This document shows, piece by piece, positions 1-6,432 of a DNA stretch of 64,000 nt. Each line of letters begins with the position of its first letter. The first letter of the stretch is position 1. Below the pieces are notes generated by a model, which was not told where the DNA came from, searched no databases, and worked only from the letters and a program-made list of their open reading frames with translations. Both the position numbers and the translations under genes were made by a program. This DNA is from Desulfoprunum benzoelyticum (lineage in GTDB: Bacteria; Desulfobacterota; Desulfobulbia; Desulfobulbales; Desulfocapsaceae). The stretch is taken from the NCBI RefSeq assembly GCF_014201505.1, contig NZ_JACHEO010000005.1:1-64000 (forward strand). The letters run 5' to 3'.

Positions 1-148
1 GCATCTGCCTCGTTATCTTGCCGAATTCTGCTATCGTTTCAACCGCCGGTTTCAACTCCATACAATGGTTGATCGGTTAACCTATATAGCCTTACGAACT
101 CAACCGGTCCCGCAGCGCCTGCTCAAGTTGGCTGAAGTTCGATGGTAA
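1..148 (+). mobile_element. C-terminal end of an IS1595-type transposase (cut by window edge)
   Basis: The frame is open from base 2 and ends with TAA at 146-148, so 48 residues are visible. They contain YLAEFCYRFNRRF followed by a basic tail ending KLAEVRW. The YLxEFxxRFNRR block is characteristic of the C-terminus of IS1595/IS1016-type DDE transposases. The rest of the element lies outside the window. I could not define its terminal inverted repeat in 149-235, so the right boundary is unknown. The element sits directly upstream of a toxin gene that has no visible antitoxin. Confidence 0.75.
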
Positions 149-235
149 TCAGATATTGGAAAGTGTATCCAGGTATTCTTCTACTGGACATTTGCCATTA
201 TCAGTTCGATAAAAGGTAACTTCTCTCATCTCTCG

Positions 236-541
236 ATGTTAGCATATATGCTAACATACATCAACTTGAAACGTTCGCCTCAGAAGCAAAACGGAGTCAA
301 AAAACTCCACCCGACAGAAAAACGTGAAGTAGATGCTGCAATCACAGCCCTCATCACCGACCCCTTCATCGGTACTGAGAAGAAAGGGGATTTGAAGGGG
401 GTGTTTGTGTATAAATTCAATTTGATCGAGACAGAATATCTCTTATCATATCGTCTTGTTGGCGAAGATCTCGAGTTGGTTGCTCTTGGACCACACGAAA
501 ACTATTACAGGGATCTGAAATCATACTTGAAAAAGAGATGA
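236..541 (+). CDS. RelE/ParE-superfamily toxin (orphan)
   Basis: A protein of about 101 residues. Its second half matches the RelE/mRNA-interferase-like fold: KKLHPTEKREVDAAI helix, KGDLKGVFVYKF strand pair, YLLSYRL, then the terminal block LVALGPHENYYRDLK. The GPHENxYRDLK ending is typical of a subgroup of RelE-like toxins, and family members act as ribosome-dependent or free mRNA nucleases. The start is uncertain: ATG 236 and ATG 248 both lie inside or next to a perfect palindrome and neither has a clear ribosome binding site. No antitoxin-sized frame lies immediately up- or downstream. The antitoxin may have been lost when the IS element inserted, in which case this may be a silent remnant. 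Confidence 0.7.
   Translation: MLAYMLTYINLKRSPQKQNGVKKLHPTEKREVDAAITALITDPFIGTEKKGDLKGVFVYKFNLIETEYLLSYRLVGEDLELVALGPHENYYRDLKSYLKKR
237..256. promoter_or_regulatory. 20-bp perfect palindrome at the start of the RelE-like toxin gene
   Basis: TGTTAGCATATATGCTAACA is a perfect inverted repeat. It overlaps both candidate ATG codons (236 and 248) of the toxin gene. Perfect palindromes of this size beside toxin-antitoxin genes are usually operators bound by the antitoxin. No antitoxin gene is visible here, so the binding protein is unknown. Confidence 0.5.
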
Positions 542-565
542 TGGGCGAATCGGACAGCCGGCACA

Positions 566-588
566 ATTCCCCTGTATAGCGGGAAAAT
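566..588. promoter_or_regulatory. HipB-type operator O1
   Basis: The core is CCC-TGTATAGC-GGG, centred near 576.5. The CCC-N8-GGG architecture has the same 8-bp spacer as the E. coli HipB operator TATCC-N8-GGATA. It is the first of three similar sites upstream of hipB, with the next centre 71 bp downstream. Confidence 0.6.
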
Positions 589-637
589 ATGTCTTAAAGC
601 GTCGGAAGAACATGGCCCAACGACTATATCAACATAA

Positions 638-660
638 TTTCCCTGTATAGAGGGAAATAA
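638..660. promoter_or_regulatory. HipB-type operator O2
   Basis: The core is CCC-TGTATAGA-GGG, centred near 647.5, and differs from O1 by one base in the spacer. It ends just before the -35 element of the predicted promoter, so bound HipB would block RNA polymerase. Confidence 0.65.
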
Positions 661-662
661 CC

Positions 663-691
663 TTGGCGAAGCTATCATTTACCTTTACTAT
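663..691 (+). promoter_or_regulatory. Predicted sigma-70 promoter of the hipBST operon
   Basis: TTGGCG at 663-668 and TACTAT at 686-691 are separated by 17 bp, close to the TTGACA-N17-TATAAT consensus. Transcription would begin near 698-700. The promoter lies between operators O2 and O3, as expected for an autorepressed toxin-antitoxin operon. Confidence 0.55.
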
Positions 692-710
692 AGGAATAAA
701 ATGCAGATTC

Positions 711-729
711 ATCCCTATAGAGAGGGAAT
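711..729. promoter_or_regulatory. HipB-type operator O3 overlapping the hipB ribosome binding site
   Basis: The core is CCC-TATAGAGA-GGG, centred near 719.5, which is 72 bp from O2. The AGAGGG of its right half is also the Shine-Dalgarno sequence of hipB, so occupancy would sit across the start of the leader. Confidence 0.6.
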
Positions 730-734
730 TTTTC

Positions 735-974
735 ATGTCAACCACCATCGCTCAACTGATAGCGTATCACCGCCGGCGCAGCGGCCTGTCCCAGCAGCAA
801 CTTGCCGCTCTGGCCGGAGTCGGCAAAAATCTGATTTATGAATTGGAAAAGGGGAAACAGACGGTGCGGCTTGAAAACCTGCTGAGCGTCTTGCGAGTGC
901 TGAATATCGAACTGGAATTCCGCAGTCCCCTGATGACCGCTTTCCACCGGGAACTCGCCGATGCGAAGAGCTGA
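735..974 (+). CDS. hipB: HipB-like antitoxin / operon repressor
   Basis: A 79-residue XRE-family helix-turn-helix protein. The HTH spans roughly residues 6-60, with SGLSQQQLAALAGVGKN and an LLSVLRVLNIEL segment typical of HipB-type repressors. ATG 735 is preferred over the in-frame codon at 663 because it follows an AGAGGG ribosome binding site and the HTH begins right after it. Three CCC-N8-GGG operators surround the predicted promoter upstream. hipS starts 14 bases before this gene ends, so the genes are translationally coupled. In the HipBST family HipB binds DNA and the HipS-HipT pair. Confidence 0.85.
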   Translation: MSTTIAQLIAYHRRRSGLSQQQLAALAGVGKNLIYELEKGKQTVRLENLLSVLRVLNIELEFRSPLMTAFHRELADAKS

Positions 975-1272
975 CGTCTTGTGCAACTTTCGTTCGGCGG
1001 GACACCTGACCGAAGAAAGGCCCGGAACGTCCTATGTCTTCGCGTATGATCCGTTCTATGATGGGCCTCCCGTCTCCCTGACCATGCCGGTCAGACCGGA
1101 GCCGTATGTTTTTTCTGAATTGCCTCCGTTTTTCGAGGGATTGCTGCCGGAGGGAATGCAGCTTGAAGGACTGCTGAAACAAAGGAAAATCGACCGGGAC
1201 GACAAATTCAGCCAGCTTGTGGCTGTGGGAACCGATACGGTGGGAGCGGTGACCGTCGCGGAGATCATATGA
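961..1272 (+). CDS. hipS: HipS-like small antitoxin (detached HipA N-terminal domain)
   Basis: 103 residues equivalent to the N-terminal subdomain 1 of HipA kinases (HipA_N / couple_hipA type). It contains SLTMPVRPEPY, a block ending LPPFFEGLLPEG, and DKFSQLVAVGTDTVGAV. In classical HipA this domain is fused to the kinase; here it ends in TGA and the kinase is a separate gene whose ATG overlaps that stop (ATGA). In the published enteropathogenic E. coli HipBST system the equivalent small protein HipS neutralises the kinase HipT. The sequence contains no tryptophan, although a Trp of HipS has been described as contacting the HipT active site. Confidence 0.8.
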   Translation: MRRADVLCNFRSAGHLTEERPGTSYVFAYDPFYDGPPVSLTMPVRPEPYVFSELPPFFEGLLPEGMQLEGLLKQRKIDRDDKFSQLVAVGTDTVGAVTVAEII

Positions 1273-2195
1273 ACCGCTGCCCGATCACTTACCAGCTCTG
1301 CACCGCCAGGTATTCCGAGCAGGGTCTGAAATTGCTTTCCCGCACCTTGACGACGCTGCACGACCTGCCTTTGACAACCGAACAACTGCGCCGTGAAGCC
1401 GCCGCACGGGCGGCAAAAATGTCGATCCAGGGAGTACAGCCGAAGGTAGGGGCCCGGCTGAATGTTGCCGCCGGCCGTTTCGAAATCGTTGATGTGGGTG
1501 GCCGTTACATCCTCAAACCGCAGACAGCTGCATATCCCGAAGTTCCCGAAAACGAGGACCTCACGATGCGGATGGCGGCGCAGGCGGGAATCGAAACACC
1601 CCTCCATGGGCTGATCTACGGAATCGACGGGGCCTTGACCTATTTCGTCAGAAGATTCGACCGCAAGGGCCGGAAAGAAAGGATTCATGTGGAGGACTTC
1701 GCCCAGCTCACGGGCAAAAGCCGTGCCACCAAATACCGGTCGAGCATGGAACAGGTCGTGAAAGTGATCGATGAATTCTGCACCTTTCCGGCGATTGAAA
1801 GGCTGAAACTGTTTCGTCTCGTCCTGTTCTGCTTTCTGGTCGGCAATGCGGATATGCACCTGAAAAATTTTTCACTTATCCGCCACATGGATATCATTAC
1901 CCTCTCGCCGGCGTATGATCTGCTCAACACATCCATAGTCCTGCCCGGAGCTCAAGAGGAGCTGGCCCTGCCGCTGAACGGCAAAAAGAACCGCCTGAGC
2001 CGTAACGATCTCCTCCTCTATTTCGGCGCCGAGCGCCTGCACCTTCCTCCCCGGCTGATGAACACAACCCTGGAGGAAGTACACGCAGCCCGTCCCGCCT
2101 GGGAGCAGCTTATTGCCGCCAGTTTTCTCTCCGCTGACGCCAGGCAGCGCTATCAGGATCTGCTTTATGCGCGCCTCGCCCGAATCTATTCCTGA
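1269..2195 (+). CDS. hipT: HipT-like serine/threonine kinase toxin
   Basis: 308 residues forming the HipA kinase core without its N-terminal subdomain. The Gly-rich loop is MSIQGVQPKVG (residues 51-61), with Ser52 as the candidate autophosphorylation site. ILKP carries the ATP-binding Lys83. The catalytic motif is GNADMHLKN (Asp195, Asn200), and the DFG-equivalent is SPAYDLLNT (Asp217). In known HipBST systems HipT phosphorylates a tRNA synthetase (TrpS in E. coli) and arrests translation; the target here is unknown. The ATG overlaps the hipS stop. The loop is of SIQ type rather than the SIS type of E. coli HipT, so only one loop serine is available. Confidence 0.85.
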   Translation: MNRCPITYQLCTARYSEQGLKLLSRTLTTLHDLPLTTEQLRREAAARAAKMSIQGVQPKVGARLNVAAGRFEIVDVGGRYILKPQTAAYPEVPENEDLTMRMAAQAGIETPLHGLIYGIDGALTYFVRRFDRKGRKERIHVEDFAQLTGKSRATKYRSSMEQVVKVIDEFCTFPAIERLKLFRLVLFCFLVGNADMHLKNFSLIRHMDIITLSPAYDLLNTSIVLPGAQEELALPLNGKKNRLSRNDLLLYFGAERLHLPPRLMNTTLEEVHAARPAWEQLIAASFLSADARQRYQDLLYARLARIYS

Positions 2196-2530
2196 TCTCC
2201 GGAAAAAGATCCCTTGCCGCCACGTCATAACGGCTCCGGCTACCCCCCCGTGGCCTCCGGTTCATGATCGCTGTCATGGAGAGGGCCGGTAGTCAAACAG
2301 GGTTGCAGGATGCAAAAGGCAGGCATTCCACCGGGGGTTCCCGGTGGCCGTCCGCCGACCTCCAGCAGCCGCTGCCGCTCGATCTGATCACCAGGATCGT
2401 GCACTTCCGGGTGGCGGAAGAGCAGCAGCAGGCGGCGGCGCGGGAAAAAGGCCGCCGGTGAGCGGGCGGGGGCCCGGGCGGGGGCGGGGCTGCACCGGGA
2501 ATCGGGGGACCGGGACCGGTCGCCGTGGTC
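2196..2530. other. Intergenic region with a possible decayed DUF1801-like fragment
   Basis: No well-supported gene. A 65-codon plus-strand frame (2264-2461) contains LQQPLPLDLITRIVHFRVAE, which resembles the C-terminal helix of DUF1801/YdhG-like proteins. It lacks the rest of that domain and a convincing ribosome binding site, so it may be a gene remnant or chance. The region separates the hip operon from the convergent hydrolase gene. Confidence 0.25.
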
Positions 2531-3301
2531 TCAACCGGCGAGACCTGTGATGAAGGTCGCCATGTGGTCGAGGGTGAGCTCCGGCAACTCGAGGTGGGGA
2601 GAGTGGCCGCAGCCGGGAAGCAGCAGCGGCGTCGCCGGGCCGCCGGTGCGGGCGGCGATGGTCTCGACCTGGGCCGGGATGCCGTACTGGTCGTCCTCCC
2701 CCTGCAGCACCAGCAGCGGCGCCTGAATCGCCGGCAGTAGGTACTCGATGGACCAGAAGCGGAAGGCCGGGTCAAGCCAGGTCCGGCACCAGGCGGTGAA
2801 CATCGTTTCGGTGTTGGCGCCGTGGTGGCGGACAAGGCCTTTCAGCCGGCCGGCGGCGTAGGCCTGGTCGGCGGCGGTGATGCCGGCAATCGTCAGGTCA
2901 TCGACATAGACGTGGGCGGCCTCGGTGATGATGCCGCGCAACCCCGGCGAACGGGCGGCGCCGTGGATCAGGGCGATGCTGCCGCCGTCGGAGTGGCCGA
3001 CCAGCAGGTAGGGCCGATCGGGCAGCAGGGCGGCGAGAAGGCGGGGCAGTTCGCACAGGGCGTACTCGTGCATGAAATGGATCGTCCGCGGCGAGCGCAG
3101 CGGTGCTGACTTGCCGTGGCCGAGGCGGTCGTAGACCAGCCCCGAACAACCGATGGCGGCACAGAGGCGCTGGGGGAAGTCCCGCCACTGGCTCACCGAG
3201 CCGAGTCCTTCGTGGAGAAAAACCAGGCAGGGACGATGGGTTGGGCCGGGGATCAACTCATAATGAAGGGAATAGTTGGGTTCGAGTTCAAGCAGCGGCA
3301 T
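2531..3301 (-). CDS. Alpha/beta-fold hydrolase
   Basis: 256 residues with the complete alpha/beta-hydrolase layout: HEGLGSVSQW oxyanion-side loop near residue 30, nucleophile elbow VGHSDGGS (Ser near residue 103), acid in QGEDDQYG, and catalytic His in PGCGHSPHLE close to the C-terminus. It has no signal peptide, so it should be cytoplasmic. The family includes esterases, C-C hydrolases and haloperoxidase-like enzymes, and the substrate cannot be read from sequence. It is monocistronic, convergent with the hip operon. The ATG lacks a strong ribosome binding site, so the start is moderately certain. Confidence 0.85.
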   Translation of the reverse strand: MPLLELEPNYSLHYELIPGPTHRPCLVFLHEGLGSVSQWRDFPQRLCAAIGCSGLVYDRLGHGKSAPLRSPRTIHFMHEYALCELPRLLAALLPDRPYLLVGHSDGGSIALIHGAARSPGLRGIITEAAHVYVDDLTIAGITAADQAYAAGRLKGLVRHHGANTETMFTAWCRTWLDPAFRFWSIEYLLPAIQAPLLVLQGEDDQYGIPAQVETIAARTGGPATPLLLPGCGHSPHLELPELTLDHMATFITGLAG

Positions 3302-3431
3302 GGGCGGACGCAGATAGAGGGAGAACGATGATGCGGCCGGGCGGGATCGGTCCGGCCGCTGACGATAGAGTCAACAGCTGAAAAGTACCCGCCACCACCG
3401 GCAAAGGCAAGGGGTGGAGAGTGGCGGGGAC

Positions 3432-3465
3432 AAAAAAAAGGCAGGACCCCCAGAGGGACCCTGCC
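3432..3465 (-). terminator. Rho-independent terminator of the PEP-CTERM gene
   Basis: On the minus strand GGCAGG pairs with CCTGCC around a CCCTCTGGGGG interior and is followed directly by eight T residues (A tract 3432-3439 on the plus strand). It begins about 35 bases after the stop codon of the PEP-CTERM gene. Confidence 0.85.
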
Positions 3466-3500
3466 TGATGATGCCTGGCGGCTGGAAATACTACGCCGCT

Positions 3501-4166
3501 TTAGTTCTTTTTCCGCCGCCGGGCGATACCGGCGAGACCGGCAAGACCGGTGCCGAACAGCAGCATGGTAGCCGGTTCGGGAACGGGAGTATCGCCTGGG
3601 TCGCCATATACTATCATATTGGAAAGTGCTCTATTATTATATGAGAGATCAAATAAACCTAATCCTGAACCCGGATCAGCAAGATATATGTTATCAAAGA
3701 AATATAATAGAGTCCCATCGCCTGAATTCCCAGATGAACCCCCAGAGCCTGCTTTAAACGTAAAAAGGAAATCATAATATGTTGGCAACTTATTATTACC
3801 TGCTGGACTTTCCTCCCACTGTAACGAAAAATCACCAACAACACTACCTACATCAGCATTTAGAGTGAATTTAATTCCATCCAATACTCCAAATTCATTA
3901 TTAATTGGTGCAGCTTCATCCTTAACAATATAATCAAATGTTTGCCCAAAATACGTTATAGATCCGGTTCCAGAAAACTGACCAGGATATGTTGTAAATT
4001 TAGTAGCAAAGGTAGGTATTGAATTACCGCCGGCATCTAAATAAGTAAATATTACATCATCAATGCGGGGTACACCATCACCATCTAAGACAAGGGCCTG
4101 CGCCACTCCCCCCATCCCCACGACCAACAATCCAGTTGCCAATGCTGCCAGAAATCTCTTCTTCAT
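3501..4166 (-). CDS. PEP-CTERM sorting-signal protein
   Basis: 221 residues, exported. It has an N-terminal signal peptide (MKKRFLAALATGLLVVGMGG, cleavage near AQA) and the C-terminal PEP-CTERM tripartite signal: PVPEPATM, a hydrophobic helix LLFGTGLAGLAG and a basic tail RRRKKN. Such proteins are processed by an exosortase (EpsH/XrtA type) and are often linked to exopolysaccharide or biofilm; no exosortase gene lies in the window. ATG 4166 is chosen because GGAGGGGGC precedes it. The passenger domain (roughly residues 27-190) is unrecognised and aspartate/glycine rich. Its DNA is markedly AT-rich, while both ends of the gene match the GC-rich chromosome, so the gene looks mosaic. An intrinsic terminator follows. 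Confidence 0.85.
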   Translation of the reverse strand: MKKRFLAALATGLLVVGMGGVAQALVLDGDGVPRIDDVIFTYLDAGGNSIPTFATKFTTYPGQFSGTGSITYFGQTFDYIVKDEAAPINNEFGVLDGIKFTLNADVGSVVGDFSLQWEESPAGNNKLPTYYDFLFTFKAGSGGSSGNSGDGTLLYFFDNIYLADPGSGLGLFDLSYNNRALSNMIVYGDPGDTPVPEPATMLLFGTGLAGLAGIARRRKKN

Positions 4167-4688
4167 AGAGCCCCCTCCTGTGCTGAGTTTTGTTTCGTTG
4201 TTCAATGCATCAAGGACCACCCACCCTCCTGCGGATGGTTCTTACCTTTTGTTCATATCTTGCAAATTCGGGGCCATACAGAGAAAAAGAGGGCGTGACA
4301 GAGGGGAAATCGACAGCGACGTGTTAACATCCCTTAATTAATAAATTATTTTTATCGCTGGCGACGACGAAAGAGCCCTTGGCGCGACCAGCGACCGGCC
4401 GGGGCCGGTTCCTGTCCGAAAAAGCAACCGGAATTCCGAAGCAGCGGCGATCAAGAATTATTCCCATGTTTAGAGCTAGATAGGGACAGGCAGGGATTTC
4501 CGGGCAGGGATGGCGGTCCCGGAGGAATCCTCGGAGACAACACTATATGTCTGTTATCATTGATATTCCATGATCTGCCGGAACTCTTCCGGAAATCTGT
4601 TCGTTTTTCCGGAAATACGGAGATGGGCGGGCGCGATCCTGACCCCTGGCTGCCGCCGGAAAGCGGCGATCAGCCCTCACCGCCACCG
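4167..4688. other. Non-coding spacer upstream of the PEP-CTERM gene
   Basis: I see no gene. The part next to the PEP-CTERM start should hold its promoter. A short AT-rich pocket lies at about 4321-4360 (TTAATTAATAAATTATTTTTA). Two TTCCGGAAAT elements occur near 4588 and 4609. Confidence 0.4.
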
Positions 4689-5921
4689 CTAGCGCAGCAG
4701 TTCCGGCCACAACACCATGACCGCGCCGAGCCCGATCATCACGATCCCGCCGACGATCTTGCAGTAGCCGGCGTAGCGCATGCCGACCGTCGTGTCGAGG
4801 GCCAGCACCGCCAGGCTGAAGATCGCCAGGTCGTCGAGCATGAAGAACAGGTCGTAGAGGAGGATGTAGCCGTAGTACTGCAGGGTCGGCAGCGCCCGCA
4901 GCGACAGGGTGTGGGTGAAGATCGCCGGCAGGGCGGCGGAGCAGGCGAACTCGATCGAGTTGACGATAAAGGCCAGGGCGATGATGCTGACCACCGAGAA
5001 CCAGGTCAGCGGCGAGTTGACGATCCGTTCGATCCGCCCCATCGTCCGTCGCTTCGCGGCGGCGTCGCCGATCCTGCAGGTCAGCTGGCCGCGGGTGCGG
5101 ATATATTCGCGGACGCTGAGGATCCCGGCGCCGAGCGCCACCAGGCCGATGATCAGGGTCAGGGTGTGGAGATAGCCCATCAGCAGGAAGACGTTGAGCC
5201 AGGCGGTCATGAACAGGAAGTACAGCACCCCCGAGCTGAGGACGAAGGTCCCGACCAGTAGCCAGACCTTGCGCCGGTCGTTGATGCCGACGATCAGCGA
5301 GATCAGGTAGACCAGGACCCACATCGCGCAGGGGTTGAAGCCGTCGACCAGGCCGATGATGACCGCCAGGGCCGGCAGCGAGTAGTCGGCGAGGCGGATC
5401 GTGCCGACCAGCGGCAGATCAAGGCTGTCCTGGGGCCGCGAGGAGCGCTCGGCCTCGGGGTAGAGGGAGGGATCGTCGTGGAGGTAGGCGCGGAGGGCCT
5501 TCTCGATCCGGACCCCGGTCGTCTCGGCCGAGGTGTAGCCGGCGATGACGTAGGGGCCGATAAAGGTCATCGGCACCCCGAGATCCTGCGGCGGCAGGCC
5601 GCTCTCGGCGGCGAGCCTGGTCAGCAGCTGGTGGTTCGCCGGCTGCGAGGTGTCGTAGCCGGCCCAGGGGATCTCCGGGTACTTGGCCTGCATGTAGGGG
5701 ATGAACTGTTTCTGCTCGCGGCAGTGCGGGCACTGGGGGTGGAAGAAGAAGGAGATCTGCTTGCCGCCGACCGTCGGGAGCTGCTGGCGGTCCCGGTATT
5801 CCTGGATCGTGAGGATCAGGCCGAGGAGGACCAGACCGATGAACAGCCAGCGCTGGAACGAATCGGCGAAATAGTCCCGCAGCCAGGCCGGGACCGCCAG
5901 GAATTTTCTGTCATCCGCCAT
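4689..5921 (-). CDS. Membrane protein fusing a periplasmic thioredoxin-fold domain to a CcdA/DsbD-like transporter
   Basis: 410 residues. A membrane anchor at about residues 24-40 is followed by a thioredoxin-like domain with a CPHC redox motif (Cys64, Cys67) and a cis-Pro loop GVPMTFIG. A C-terminal polytopic region then begins near residue 180. Two membrane-embedded cysteines in GFNPCAMW and EFACSAALP correspond in context to the thiol pair of CcdA/DsbD. The protein probably passes electrons across the membrane to its own CPHC domain, for disulfide or cytochrome c handling. The domain order differs from E. coli DsbD. ATG 5921 is chosen because GGAGG lies 10 bases upstream; an upstream in-frame codon at 5951 is less likely. 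It appears monocistronic. Confidence 0.75.
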   Translation of the reverse strand: MADDRKFLAVPAWLRDYFADSFQRWLFIGLVLLGLILTIQEYRDRQQLPTVGGKQISFFFHPQCPHCREQKQFIPYMQAKYPEIPWAGYDTSQPANHQLLTRLAAESGLPPQDLGVPMTFIGPYVIAGYTSAETTGVRIEKALRAYLHDDPSLYPEAERSSRPQDSLDLPLVGTIRLADYSLPALAVIIGLVDGFNPCAMWVLVYLISLIVGINDRRKVWLLVGTFVLSSGVLYFLFMTAWLNVFLLMGYLHTLTLIIGLVALGAGILSVREYIRTRGQLTCRIGDAAAKRRTMGRIERIVNSPLTWFSVVSIIALAFIVNSIEFACSAALPAIFTHTLSLRALPTLQYYGYILLYDLFFMLDDLAIFSLAVLALDTTVGMRYAGYCKIVGGIVMIGLGAVMVLWPELLR

Positions 5922-6163
5922 GATGCCCTGCCTCCGCCCGGAATCGGTCATCGGTGCTCAATCTGTGTGCCATCATCGTTCTCCCCTGCGGCGTCGATCT
6001 GTCCTTGCTGGTCAGTCCCTGTGGTCTGGGGCCGGGCCGGGGTCGGTAGTGGTTCGGGACCCGGGCCGCCATGACCGTGCAGTATAGCGAATGCGAAGGA
6101 ATTCCGCCACAGTTGGCGGCGGCGGGGAGGATTGCGGCTGGGACTGGGAGAAACGGAAGGACA

Positions 6164-6423
6164 AGATTTCTCGCTTCGCTTCGAAATGACAGCGGGGGTG
6201 GAGATTTTGGCCTTTGCCCTACCGGGGATAATGAGATTTCTCGCTTCGCTTCGAAATGACAAGAAAAATGTTCGAAATGACAGCGGGGGAGGCATCGCGA
6301 CCTGTGCCCTACCGGGAACATCGAGCACTGTCATCGCGACGAATTCTCTGACTTATGCCCTTTCATCTTCTGTCATCGCGACCTGCCCCCGCTGTCATCT
6401 CGACCGCAGGGAGAGATCTCCGC
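6164..6423. repeat. Cluster of interspersed GTCATTTCGA-type repeats
   Basis: Two direct copies of GATTTCTCGCTTCGCTTCGA followed by AATGACA lie at about 6165-6191 and 6233-6260. A partial copy TTCGAAATGACAGCGGGG lies at 6271-6288, and an inverted relative (CCCCCGCTGTCATCTCGACC, then GCAGGGAGAGATCTC) at 6386-6420. CCCTACCGGG is repeated at about 6217 and 6307, and GTCATCGCGAC at about 6330 and 6372. This is a family of short interspersed bacterial repeats with no coding potential, found between genes. Confidence 0.7.
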
Positions 6424-6432
6424 AGGGCCGGC

